Assembly: GCF_004208415.1 (NCBI RefSeq)
Contig: NZ_CP035758.1
Coordinates: 11,160,001-11,224,000 of the forward strand
Reading direction: 5' to 3'
Length of the DNA: 64,000 bases
From: Ktedonosporobacter rubrisoli
Lineage (GTDB): Bacteria; Chloroflexota; Ktedonobacteria; Ktedonobacterales; Ktedonobacteraceae
A model generated the notes under the pieces. The model ran no database searches and was not told the origin of the DNA. It was given only the letters and a program-made list of their open reading frames with translations. Below, piece after piece: positions 18,744-28,260 of the stretch (its first letter is position 1; every line of letters begins with the position of its first letter). The position numbers and the translations under genes were made by a program.

Positions 18744-19199
18744 GTGCGTTATTTCGAAGATTTCTCGCTAGGGGAAACGTTTGAGTTTGGTAGCTATCAT
18801 GTTACTGAAGAAGAAATTATTGCTTTTGCCAGCAAATATGACCCTCAGTCCTTTCATATCGATCCGGTGCAGGCCAAAGCATCACTTTTTGGCGATTTAG
18901 TAGCCAGCGGATGGCATACGGCATCCATCTCTATGCGTCTGTTAGTAGATGGCTTGTTTGGCCAAACAGCGGCTAAAGCCTCGCCCGGGATCAAGGATCT
19001 GCGTTGGCTCGAACCGGTCCGGGCAGATGATGTGCTCAAATTGCGCTTTACCATCATTGAGGCCAGAGTATCCCAGAGCCGCCCGCGTATAGGCATTCTG
19101 CAATCGAGAAACGAGCTCATCAATCAAGACGGCGTGACGGTGATGAGCATGATTGCCTCTCATTTTATTGGCAGACGGCCTGAAACTGCATCTGCCTGA
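18744..19199 (+). CDS. MaoC-like hot-dog-fold dehydratase
   Basis: A 151-residue single hot-dog protein of the MaoC/R-specific enoyl-CoA hydratase family. It carries the hydratase motif as FASKYDPQSFHIDP (catalytic Asp and His) and the downstream ASGWHTASI segment. Such proteins hydrate trans-2-enoyl-CoA; the exact acyl-CoA is unknown. The start is GTG (VRYFEDFSLGE), supported by AAGGAG 13 bases upstream and by the typical family N-terminus. It is transcribed alone. Confidence 0.88.
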   Translation: MRYFEDFSLGETFEFGSYHVTEEEIIAFASKYDPQSFHIDPVQAKASLFGDLVASGWHTASISMRLLVDGLFGQTAAKASPGIKDLRWLEPVRADDVLKLRFTIIEARVSQSRPRIGILQSRNELINQDGVTVMSMIASHFIGRRPETASA

Positions 19200-19458
19200 A
19201 ACTCACAGTCTATTTCTCTTGTAGATACAGTTGTGCTATACTGTTTGTGTGTTCATCTACAGTTAGAAACTTTTATAGTCAAGTAACTCATACTTCATGG
19301 TATGAATTTGAAAATGGTTGGAGCTTCATCTCAGGCAATTACGCGCCTGGACTTGATTAGCTCCTTTCTTTTCAAGCGTGAACTGGTGAGAGAACACATA
19401 TTTCCCCTGGCCAGATTTTTACATGGGTTTGAAGAATGTTGTAAAGGAGGTGAGGAGC

Positions 19459-19614
19459 GTGGCCGAAATTGCCTACTGTGTTAAATGTCACGAGAAGCGC
19501 GAAATGAAAAATGCGCAGCCGTTTACAATGAAAAACGGCAAACCGGCAATGCAGGGTCAGTGTGTGGAATGTGGGACCAAGCTAACCCGCATTTTGCCTT
19601 CGGCAAAGAAGTAA
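19459..19614 (+). CDS. DUF5679 small zinc-ribbon-like protein
   Basis: 51 residues: AYCVKCHEKREM near the N-terminus, then QGQCVECGTKLTRILP, giving two CxxC pairs that should bind one zinc. This matches DUF5679, a family of short proteins of unknown function. GTG 19459 is chosen because a near-perfect Shine-Dalgarno (AAAGGAGGTGA, 19443-19453) lies 5 bases upstream; the open frame before it contains the site itself. The strong site suggests high expression. Confidence 0.85.
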   Translation: MAEIAYCVKCHEKREMKNAQPFTMKNGKPAMQGQCVECGTKLTRILPSAKK

Positions 19615-19877
19615 ACTGCTGGCACTGTTTCTAATGTCAGAAAGCATCGCCGTTGCATTACCTGCCCTTATCTGTAGGACTGGGTAAGAGCAGCGGTGGT
19701 GTCTGGGTTGCACGCTTAGCTTGTGAGATGGAGCCTTTCAGCAGCCATAAGATCAACGTTTGTCCATAGAGCTCCATCCACTCTCCTGTGTATATTCTGC
19801 GCTCCAACCTTTTTGTACCCTCCAAAAATGCGCTAACATAAATAATGCTCACCGAGCACAACAGGGGCGCTTATAGC

Positions 19878-22586
19878 TCAGTCTCGCATGATTTTGTCGC
19901 CATGAAACGATAGAGAGGGCTGAGCAAAGAAAGCTCGATTGCCATTACTGCTGGAAACAGTCATTAAAACCCTCCCTTCAGGTCCACTATATTTACTCAC
20001 GTCAGTAGTCATAAAACTATCTTGATTAAGCTTGATGCTGTCCCAGGATGCTTTGAGCCAGTTGTAGAGATGTATCTGGAGGTGGCTGCTGGCTGTGGGG
20101 AGTCCGGTGTTTGGACCGCCAGGGTGGGCTATTAAATCTGGTACCGAAATGGTCAGGCTGTTAGAATGTAACTGCTCTGTAGCGGGTGGGAGGAATTCGA
20201 AAGTTAAACTACCGGCAGACATGCTATATATACCGGGAAGGGCGAGCTGAGCATCATAGCTCTGAATATCGATAATCTTGCCTGTGATAAAATGGGCGGG
20301 AATATCAGCAGGATTGTTGATGGCAATGTTCAGTGGCATCTGGAGCAGTGTATCATGGGTGCCCGCTGGATGGCCACCATTAATGCTCAAATTATTGATG
20401 CTAGCGATATCTTGGTCTGGCCAGCCGATTAAGGTCGCTTCTGCACCCGGTATGAGTAATGGATCATAGGTGTTGAATAAGATAGGGTTAGGCACGCGGC
20501 CGCCTGTCACAAAGATATTATTGCCGCTAGTTATGGCGTGGGTATTGCATGGACCGGCGCACGAAGAAAACGAGAAGCCGGTTCCATTGAGGGCTTCTAG
20601 TAGAGCAATATGGCGCTGAAAATCGTTCTGAGGTTTAGCGTTATTCGTATAGGGAAAATAAGCGTTTGGCAGTTTGCCGTTCTCTGCTAGCTGATCTGCA
20701 AGTGGTCGCGCAGACCAGAAAGATGAATTATGTAATGGAATCTTGACATGTTGTATCGCACCTGCTGCAAGATGCCCAAGCGAGGCAAAGCCCTGGGGTA
20801 AGAGGATGTAGACGTCATTGAGAGAAGTAGGTAGCGTATTTTTGATGGTTCCTATAATCTGGTTATCCTGCAGGTTGAGATTTGTCGTTATACTTCCGTG
20901 GAACTGGCTATCCTGTTCTGAGACGATGGGATGGAAGGTCCAGGAACCACTAACTTGCCGATTGAGATTCATACCATCGGCCTCCATTGTGAACATAGAT
21001 GGATCATTATCTTCGGTGGCCATGGCATGAGAGTCCGATAACATCTGCCCTGTGATCGGTTGAGCCACAGTATTACCGGAAAGATGGAGATTGAAAGTTC
21101 CCTGGTTAGGCACGAATATGCCCATATAATTGGTAATGTGCGCTGTAGAGCCATCCTGATTGACCTGAATAAGCGAGATGCTATTATTCATTAATGAGGT
21201 ATTACGCTGATAAAATGCCAGCTCGTAAGAGATGAAAGAGAAAATAACGATGCAAGCAAGGAAGATGCGCCAGTTCCACCAGCGCGGCTGCTTCAGGCCC
21301 TTAACAATTAATAGGCGAATTGGGCCAAGAGCTAGAATATAGGCAAGAAGGAGTACAATAATGATCCAAGGGCCAATTAAGGTCTCTGTTTTGATCATGC
21401 TGAGTATACCGCCGCGGGTAAGTATGTGGCCTGGCCCACTATAATAGCTGGGAGTGACGTTAGGGATTAAGAACTTATCGCCCATCGCGTGAATGAGTAT
21501 AATTGACCAGAGCGTGTTCACTCCTTGCCAGCTAACCAGAGGATCGTCGGCAAGATCGAAGGCCACGTAGCAAATGGTGCCCTGGCCCTGGTGAGTCTGC
21601 GCTAGGAGTGGAGTCGATCCTGTGGAAAGAATTGACTCGCTCCCAAAGAAGGTATGTTGGGGATGCAAAGCGGCAGTGCTGATGATTACCGATTCTGGAA
21701 GTGTGCTTGGGAACGGCATCTCTTCAGGATTAAAGGCCGGGGTATTTCCGGGCGGGAGCAGATTGGTGCCGGCGGAGAGAAGCCGTGTTCCATCGATAGA
21801 TACTGGTAGCAGATTTGCCGGGAGTGGGCTCAATGTGCGCCGCCATTGCGGTCCACCAACCTCGATAAGCACCCCTCCCTGATTGACCCAGGTTTCTAGA
21901 GCAGTGATCTGCGCGGGTTTGAGATCTTTAGTATTGAAATCGTCAAGTACGATAACATCGAAGTTGTCAAGCACAGCTTCAGTTGTCGGAAAGGTGTTAG
22001 CATCAAGCGGTGAAGTTGTAAGTGAACTGGTTTGATTAGGAAGTGTAACGTAGGTAAGGGCACCAATTCCGGTTGGCGTATCGGAAAGTACGCCAATTAG
22101 TAAGTCACCGGGTTTCACCTCATAGCCGCTGGGCTCGTTGTCAGTGGCCAGGATATGGCCATTTCCATCCTGAAAAGTCGCATTGACGCCGCGCGGAATA
22201 AAATTTCCCAGATAAAAAGGTATGTTAAAGACGAAACGTTTTTGCGAATGAGCTGGTAGAGTTACTTTTTCCTCAAAAACCCAGGGAGAAGCAATGCCAG
22301 CAATGTTCGTGCGTGGAGGCCCTGTAATGATCTTGACAGCTAGCGTTCCCGTGACCTGCTTAGCGGGGTTATTCGCAGTAATATATATCGGAGTCCAGTA
22401 GCCAAAGCGATAAACATTGTCGAAGCCCACATTCATTTGTAGTGCTATTTTTTTTAGGGGCGGCGACTCGATTGCGTGGGCTGATACTTCTGGAGGAGGG
22501 AGCAGTAAGAACAATAGTAGGCAGCAGCCAACACTGGATAGAAGCAGAAGCGCTAACCAGGGCCTGGTATTACGATGAGCAAGCAT
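19878..22586 (-). CDS. Large exported membrane protein, unknown function
   Basis: 902 residues with an N-terminal signal or anchor (LALLLLSSVGCCLLLFLLL). A long extracytoplasmic region includes a stretch resembling a class I glutamine-amidotransferase-like/ThuA fold (DVIVLDDFNTKDL ... WVNQGGVLIEVGGPQW, ~210-250). Two membrane helices follow near residues 405-450 (IIIVLLLAYILALGPIRLLI and IFLACIVIFSFISYELAFY), then a ~450-residue C-terminal domain rich in Asn, Thr and Pro. The order resembles Gram-positive surface proteins annotated as hypothetical. No catalytic residues can be named. AAGGAAGG precedes the ATG. Confidence 0.7.
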   Translation of the reverse strand: MLAHRNTRPWLALLLLSSVGCCLLLFLLLPPPEVSAHAIESPPLKKIALQMNVGFDNVYRFGYWTPIYITANNPAKQVTGTLAVKIITGPPRTNIAGIASPWVFEEKVTLPAHSQKRFVFNIPFYLGNFIPRGVNATFQDGNGHILATDNEPSGYEVKPGDLLIGVLSDTPTGIGALTYVTLPNQTSSLTTSPLDANTFPTTEAVLDNFDVIVLDDFNTKDLKPAQITALETWVNQGGVLIEVGGPQWRRTLSPLPANLLPVSIDGTRLLSAGTNLLPPGNTPAFNPEEMPFPSTLPESVIISTAALHPQHTFFGSESILSTGSTPLLAQTHQGQGTICYVAFDLADDPLVSWQGVNTLWSIILIHAMGDKFLIPNVTPSYYSGPGHILTRGGILSMIKTETLIGPWIIIVLLLAYILALGPIRLLIVKGLKQPRWWNWRIFLACIVIFSFISYELAFYQRNTSLMNNSISLIQVNQDGSTAHITNYMGIFVPNQGTFNLHLSGNTVAQPITGQMLSDSHAMATEDNDPSMFTMEADGMNLNRQVSGSWTFHPIVSEQDSQFHGSITTNLNLQDNQIIGTIKNTLPTSLNDVYILLPQGFASLGHLAAGAIQHVKIPLHNSSFWSARPLADQLAENGKLPNAYFPYTNNAKPQNDFQRHIALLEALNGTGFSFSSCAGPCNTHAITSGNNIFVTGGRVPNPILFNTYDPLLIPGAEATLIGWPDQDIASINNLSINGGHPAGTHDTLLQMPLNIAINNPADIPAHFITGKIIDIQSYDAQLALPGIYSMSAGSLTFEFLPPATEQLHSNSLTISVPDLIAHPGGPNTGLPTASSHLQIHLYNWLKASWDSIKLNQDSFMTTDVSKYSGPEGRVLMTVSSSNGNRAFFAQPSLSFHGDKIMRD

Positions 22587-22831
22587 GAGTCTGCACCCTT
22601 CCTTGCAGTATCTTTGGAATGGATCGCGATGTTAGCATGCTCGCGTGGGGAATTATGCCCCACAGCAATGCACATAGCGATATTATAAAGGTTACTTGAG
22701 TAGGTACCAGGATTTACTACGTTTTGATTATGGTTAATTTCTCATATCATATCAAGAGTTGGCCGGACCTACAAGAGTTATATAAGATTGTCGGAAAAAG
22801 TCAACAATCATAAAGCCGATTTTGTTAAAAG

Positions 22832-25444
22832 CTATTCGGCTAGTCTCTCTCTCGTGCGGTATTTAATATCATAGTTAATAATAAAATCTAATTCTTCATT
22901 AGTAAAGCCGTATAAGTGGGCTAGAGTAGTATCGATGTGGTCGATGATGGCTTTGGATTTGCGCGCATAGACGGTGTAACTTCCAGTCTCGCCGCGCTTG
23001 AGATGCAAAGCATGCAGACGATAATCAGCCATAAGCTGTTGGCATGCGCTCTTCAAGGCTGCCCTGATGGTACTAGCCTGGGGATAGGAAAAGCGGAAGC
23101 CAAAGAGCATATAATCCTTCAGATTAAAGGTGTCAAAGGTGACTGTATAGTACCACCAGAAGAGCGAGCTATTAAATAAGGCTACAAATATATCGCGATC
23201 GTAGAGCTCCTGAAATGAGCATTGTTTATTTGAGGTTGTGCGATATGGCCAGGCAAAGTTAGTGAAAATCTTCCAGTATAAGCCGCCAGCCGAGCGGTAA
23301 TACATCGTATTGTGTTCGAGCGGTGGGGCCAAGTACTCGCTGACGGTCCGATGCTGCCGGACCTTGTGCATAATAGCATTTTCAACCTCAGAGCCAAACT
23401 TGGGATAATAATGCCGATTCTGAGGATCAGAAGGAACCGTGACCTGACAATAAGTAAGTGCAGGGAACAACAAATCCCTATAAGGAGCAAACCACTTGTT
23501 GAGATGGGTGCTGAAACGTCTTTCTGGTCCCTCTGCTTTCGCTAAATAGATGACCGTGGGAATGCTAGCAACTTTGTTACCAGTAAAGAGCATAGAGGGA
23601 CGAAAATGGTAGAAAGAGAGCCAGCTACAAGGAAACCAGCGCTGGAAACCTTCAATGAAGGGACGCATGTTTCTTGTTGAGAATGCTGCTAAAGGAAGTA
23701 TCATGCCTTGATAGCCAGTGGCTGAAAGCAGGTGATAGCTGCGCTCAACGGTGCAGGGATAGAGGTTGGAACATGGAAGTGTGGAGAAGTTCTTTAGCGT
23801 ATAGGCGAAGTTCGCATCGTATTCAACATATGGCGGGTTGCCAATAATAACGCTAAAGCCACCCTGCTCGATAATATCAGCGAACTCGATGCACCAATGG
23901 AATGGTTTGTGACTCTCGTACCATTGTTTGAAGTGCGAGCGTTGGCGCTGATTAATATCATAGGCCAACGCCAGGCGATGATCTAGCTCCTTGCGTATCT
24001 TTGTGGCCTTCTCCGAGGAGGTTAGTTTGCTCCTGGGCAAGCTGAAGCCAGCCTCAGCGCTATTGATGAAGCCTATGAGGGCATTACCTACACGGATATT
24101 ATGCTTGATGTCAGGTAAGGGTTCCAGGTGCTCGATCCGCTCTACCTGGGCCAGAAGCTTGAGAAAAAGGCGCAGTTTGCAGATTTCTGTTGCCTGTTCC
24201 ATCATATCTACGCCATAGAGATTGTGGGTGATAATAGACTTACGTACAAAGTAGCGGCAATTGGGATGTTTATCAATCTGTTGAAGAATAGAGGAGAAAT
24301 CCTGGCAATTACCCTTATGCATTAGCTGGTACATCTGCTCCAGGCAGGCTTCATAAAGAGGTTCAAGAATCTCCAAGGCAATAAGCAGGAAAGCTCCAGA
24401 GCCGCAAGTAGGATCGAGAATCGTCATCTGCTGAAGGCACGTATAAAACGTAAGTAGCAATGTGGGCTCGTCAAGTTGCTTGATGATGTCGTGGGCGAGC
24501 TGGCACAGATCAAGATTATAAGTGATGAGATCTTCAACAGAAGTGAGTGCGCCGCTCTGTAGCATATTGGATAAACGAGTAAAGTAAGCGCGCCGCGTGA
24601 TAAATTCGCGCTGGGTCTCTGTGGGAAGTGTGTACTCACTTTGGATCGCCGGATAGATATAGCGATTGGGGTTGGCCTGTAAGCGCTGGCGTATCAACTG
24701 CTGGAGGGCACCTGAACACGTATAAGAGCGCTCAACCTGTTGGAAGAGATAAGGTATGATCGTATTTTTGGCAATATAGCCACTAATATCTTCTTTTGTA
24801 TAATAGGCTCCCATCTGCTGCTGATTGACGTATTGCTCAAAGATATAGCCGAGAATAGATGGATTGATCTCATCAACGTAAGGTGTGACCTGCTCGTTCA
24901 AACGCCATTGAAACTTGTCAAAGAATGCAAAAAGGTTTTCAAAAGCTTCATCGGCAATCCAGAATGTCTCCGCCGAGTGCTCTAAGTCATGGGGAGTGAA
25001 TAAATTGCCATTCAGATAGGGAACGGGCTCCCCTGTAAGTGAGCTGGCTGCTCTCTGCTGGAGAGGAGTGCCTAGCTCCAGGAAAAAAGGTAGCAGGAAA
25101 TCGCGGTAAAAGCGATTGGGCCCCCGCTGAGTTTGTGAGTAGCTAAGCTGGTGACGGAGATAGTGAATATCGGCATTAAGAAACTTTTTGTGCTGAATGA
25201 AATAGATAAACATCAGACGGTGTAGCAAAAGGGAAGCATATAGCTCACGTTCGGACTGTGGGCCCCGAATATGCTCAAGGAGAGCGCGATGGATGTTTTT
25301 GAAGTGCTGATAAAAGCGCCGGGTAGTCTGTTCAGTATTGAGTGCTGATTCTTGATGCTCATCACGCACTACGGACACCTCTCCTCTAGCGCTTGAAGAT
25401 GCTGTAAAAGGCAGATGATGCGCAACTGCCGAAAATTCTGCCAT
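22832..25444 (-). CDS. Eco57I-type N6-adenine DNA methyltransferase (type IIG or PglX-like), copy B
   Basis: 870 residues. A helical N-terminal region (LLLHRLMFIYFIQHKKFL) leads to GAYYTKEDISGYI. The SAM-binding motif I DPTCGSGAFLLIA lies near residue 346 and the catalytic motif NPPYVEY near 534, followed by a target-recognition-type C-terminal half ending in NEELDFIINYDIKYR. This is the layout of Eco57I-family enzymes and BREX PglX; it should methylate adenine N6 in DNA. I see no clear PD-(D/E)xK nuclease motif at the N-terminus, so cleavage activity is doubtful. It lies 21 bases downstream of a paralogue and is co-transcribed with it, divergent from the RNA-repair genes. Confidence 0.85.
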   Translation of the reverse strand: MAEFSAVAHHLPFTASSSARGEVSVVRDEHQESALNTEQTTRRFYQHFKNIHRALLEHIRGPQSERELYASLLLHRLMFIYFIQHKKFLNADIHYLRHQLSYSQTQRGPNRFYRDFLLPFFLELGTPLQQRAASSLTGEPVPYLNGNLFTPHDLEHSAETFWIADEAFENLFAFFDKFQWRLNEQVTPYVDEINPSILGYIFEQYVNQQQMGAYYTKEDISGYIAKNTIIPYLFQQVERSYTCSGALQQLIRQRLQANPNRYIYPAIQSEYTLPTETQREFITRRAYFTRLSNMLQSGALTSVEDLITYNLDLCQLAHDIIKQLDEPTLLLTFYTCLQQMTILDPTCGSGAFLLIALEILEPLYEACLEQMYQLMHKGNCQDFSSILQQIDKHPNCRYFVRKSIITHNLYGVDMMEQATEICKLRLFLKLLAQVERIEHLEPLPDIKHNIRVGNALIGFINSAEAGFSLPRSKLTSSEKATKIRKELDHRLALAYDINQRQRSHFKQWYESHKPFHWCIEFADIIEQGGFSVIIGNPPYVEYDANFAYTLKNFSTLPCSNLYPCTVERSYHLLSATGYQGMILPLAAFSTRNMRPFIEGFQRWFPCSWLSFYHFRPSMLFTGNKVASIPTVIYLAKAEGPERRFSTHLNKWFAPYRDLLFPALTYCQVTVPSDPQNRHYYPKFGSEVENAIMHKVRQHRTVSEYLAPPLEHNTMYYRSAGGLYWKIFTNFAWPYRTTSNKQCSFQELYDRDIFVALFNSSLFWWYYTVTFDTFNLKDYMLFGFRFSYPQASTIRAALKSACQQLMADYRLHALHLKRGETGSYTVYARKSKAIIDHIDTTLAHLYGFTNEELDFIINYDIKYRTRERLAE

Positions 25445-25465
25445 GGCTAATGATACGTCTCCAAC

Positions 25466-28090
25466 CTACAATTGTAAAGTGGCTGCCCCTGCTGGCGGCC
25501 ACAATGTGCTGTTAGCGTACTCTTTTTTGCCCATTCGGTACTTAATATCATAGTTGATGATGAAGTCTAACTCTTCGTTTGTAAAGCCGAAGTAGCTGGC
25601 CAGAACTCTGTCGATCTCATCGAGAAGCGCTTTTGAAGAGTGCATGCGATACTCTTCAAGCTCTATCAAATAGCCGGGCTTCTTTTGCCTTGTGCCGGAT
25701 CTGGTATTGCGTGTGCTCATCTGGGCATTGCGCTGGATCTCCTCTTCCAGTTGTATGGCGAGATCGGGCAGGGCAGCAATAGTATAGAGCGCGTTGCCCG
25801 TGGGAAAGCTTTTTACTAGCGATTGCGAGAGATGAAAGCTATCGGCATATGTAGCAAACCATAGATAAAAAAGCGAACAATTCAGGAGGGCCATAACCGT
25901 ATGCGCAAGCTGCTCATTCGCGAGAAAGAGGAAGCGGCCGTGGGGAGGATGCATGATTTTGCCATTTTTCTTATAGAATGGAACGCGGCATGTCGCTTTG
26001 AGCCAGTAGTTTGTAGCTTCCTGGTAGTAAACAAAATATGGAGTTGGCTCTGTGTGTAAGATTGACTCCAGCCGGGCCTCTTTTCCCTTTTGCAGAATTT
26101 TTTGCATGATTTGCTCATGCAAAGAAGAGGCGAGCTTAGGAAAGATAGAGCCGCTTGCCTTGCTCTTTACATGTGTATATGAAATCAAATTGATTAGATG
26201 AGGGCGCTCTGCCGCGTACCAGCGCTTTACGCCAGTGACATAGAGCGCTGGTCGGAAGGGTGTTTTTGCGCGTTGCGCCAGCAGGATCGAGAGCCGTTGA
26301 AATGCGCTCTCAAAGAGGCGCGAGGGGAATATCTCAAAATTAGAGAGCCAGATGGGAGAAGTAGACTGACGGATGATCTGGCGAAGGCGTTTGAAGCGAT
26401 TTCCGCTACAGATGCTCAATGGGACAATAAGCCCTAGATGGCTCATCTCAGAGCGGCACAGGGCCAGCGAGCGTTCTATAACTGCCGCATAGAGATTGCC
26501 GCAGCTCTCTTTCTCGTAGCCCTGGATCTGATAGCTATGTTTAATTTTGTGATATTCGACAAAGGGAGGATTCCCAATGATAATGTCGAAGCCCCCCTGT
26601 TGCATTCGGTGAGGAAATGCGCTAAACCAATGAAATGGCTGGTTGTTAGCCCTATCATTTTTCTTATAGCCATAATCAGCGTTCTCATGTGCTTCTGCGG
26701 CGGGAGACAGCTGATATGCTTGAGGGTGCGCTGGCTCTGGATCGTGTATAAGACCTACTAGCGCATTGCCACAACGAATGTTTTGCTGAAGAGCTAGTAG
26801 CGGTTGGATATCTTCGATACATTCTGTATGATCCAGGAGGGCCATGAAGAGGCGCAGTTTACAGACCTCTATAGCTTCGGGCATGAGATCTACGCCATAA
26901 AGATTGTGAGTGATGATGGATGTAAGGATGTAGTGATCCAGGCTGTGGTGTTGCTGGATCTGCTGAAGGAGGCTGTTATACCTATTCAGACTTACAGGGT
27001 TTGAGGAGAGCCGGGAGCTGTGATCTGGGAGCTGATGTTGCTCTATCAATGCATACATTCGTTGAAGGCATGCTTTGTAAAGAGTCTTGAGGAGATGAAG
27101 GGCGGCCATAAGAAATGCCCCTGATCCACAGGTAGGGTCGAGAATACTTATTTGTTCAATATTTGTATAAAAAGCCAGTAGCCAATCCAGCTGTTCGCAG
27201 TCCTCAATCACATCCAGGGCAAACTGAAAAATATCCAGATTATAGGTAATGAAGGCGTGGATATGATTGATAGTTCCAGCGCTGAGTATGGCCGTGAGCA
27301 TCTTATAGCGTTTCTGGCGGGCCCGATATTCGTGGCTTGCCTCGGCGGGAAGGTAAGTCCGTTCACGTATAACTCTCTGGATGTAGCGCTCAGGCCGTCT
27401 TTGGAGTAGTTGCCAGATGCTTGTGTCTGAACTAAAAGCTGCAGGATAACTGGCTTGTACCGCCTTAAAGAGATAAGAGATAATAGTATTATTCGTGATG
27501 TAGGTGCTAACGTCTGTACCCGTATAGTAGGCGCCTACTTGTTTCTGATCGCTAGTATGCTCACAGATGTAAGCAAAGATCGCAGCAGTTAAGGTATTTT
27601 CTGCCTGTATTTGATCTTCCTTGAGCTGCCACTGATACGTATCAAAAAACGCGAAGAGATGCACAAAGGCCCTATCGGCTATCTGGATATTTGCGTAGCG
27701 CAGTTCTAACGGGTGTAACGCAAATAACTGGAACGCAAGCAAGGGAACGTTGCCAAAGAGTGGGCTAGCCGCATAGCTAGCTCTGGAATTGCTCAGCTTG
27801 CTATGGAATAATGGCAATAAGAAGTGACGAAAAAACTGATCCTGGCCATAGTGCTCTTGTATTCGCTCTAAATGGGTAGAAAGATAAGCAGTATTGCTGT
27901 CTAGAAAGCCCCTCTTTTGCAAGAAGTAGAGGCACATTAAGCGTTGAAGTAGCAAAGATACGTATGTTCTTCGATCATTTTCCGCAGTGATGCCTTCTAG
28001 CTGCGTAAGAACAAAAGCCTGCTCGCTTTTGAAGAGCTGATAGAAGCGTTTGAACCCAGATTCAGCATGCGATTGTGAGCGCGTAAGCAT
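25466..28090 (-). CDS. Eco57I-type N6-adenine DNA methyltransferase (type IIG or PglX-like), copy A
   Basis: 874 residues, a diverged paralogue of the downstream gene with the same order. It has the helical N-terminus (LLLQRLMCLYFLQKRGFL), GAYYTGTDVSTYI, motif I DPTCGSGAFLMAA near residue 320, catalytic motif NPPFVEY near 505, and the shared end NEELDFIINYDIKYR followed by a short unique tail. NPPF in place of NPPY is common in active adenine methylases. The two target-recognition halves differ much more than the cores, suggesting different recognition sequences. No nuclease motif is visible. GGAG precedes the start; the 5' side faces hen1 across a 170-base divergent promoter region. Confidence 0.85.
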   Translation of the reverse strand: MLTRSQSHAESGFKRFYQLFKSEQAFVLTQLEGITAENDRRTYVSLLLQRLMCLYFLQKRGFLDSNTAYLSTHLERIQEHYGQDQFFRHFLLPLFHSKLSNSRASYAASPLFGNVPLLAFQLFALHPLELRYANIQIADRAFVHLFAFFDTYQWQLKEDQIQAENTLTAAIFAYICEHTSDQKQVGAYYTGTDVSTYITNNTIISYLFKAVQASYPAAFSSDTSIWQLLQRRPERYIQRVIRERTYLPAEASHEYRARQKRYKMLTAILSAGTINHIHAFITYNLDIFQFALDVIEDCEQLDWLLAFYTNIEQISILDPTCGSGAFLMAALHLLKTLYKACLQRMYALIEQHQLPDHSSRLSSNPVSLNRYNSLLQQIQQHHSLDHYILTSIITHNLYGVDLMPEAIEVCKLRLFMALLDHTECIEDIQPLLALQQNIRCGNALVGLIHDPEPAHPQAYQLSPAAEAHENADYGYKKNDRANNQPFHWFSAFPHRMQQGGFDIIIGNPPFVEYHKIKHSYQIQGYEKESCGNLYAAVIERSLALCRSEMSHLGLIVPLSICSGNRFKRLRQIIRQSTSPIWLSNFEIFPSRLFESAFQRLSILLAQRAKTPFRPALYVTGVKRWYAAERPHLINLISYTHVKSKASGSIFPKLASSLHEQIMQKILQKGKEARLESILHTEPTPYFVYYQEATNYWLKATCRVPFYKKNGKIMHPPHGRFLFLANEQLAHTVMALLNCSLFYLWFATYADSFHLSQSLVKSFPTGNALYTIAALPDLAIQLEEEIQRNAQMSTRNTRSGTRQKKPGYLIELEEYRMHSSKALLDEIDRVLASYFGFTNEELDFIINYDIKYRMGKKEYANSTLWPPAGAATLQL

Positions 28091-28260
28091 AGTTACAGAA
28101 GCTCCTCCTTATTAACGCTGAATCTGAATTTATTGTAGCAAAGGTGTCAATAACTGCTTATTTGTAGCTATTCAAAGCGAGCTTTATTTGTTATAATCAC
28201 AGTCTAATATGTCTGCTATAAGGATCGTAAACTACTCGTAGGTAAATACCCAGGAAGCTA

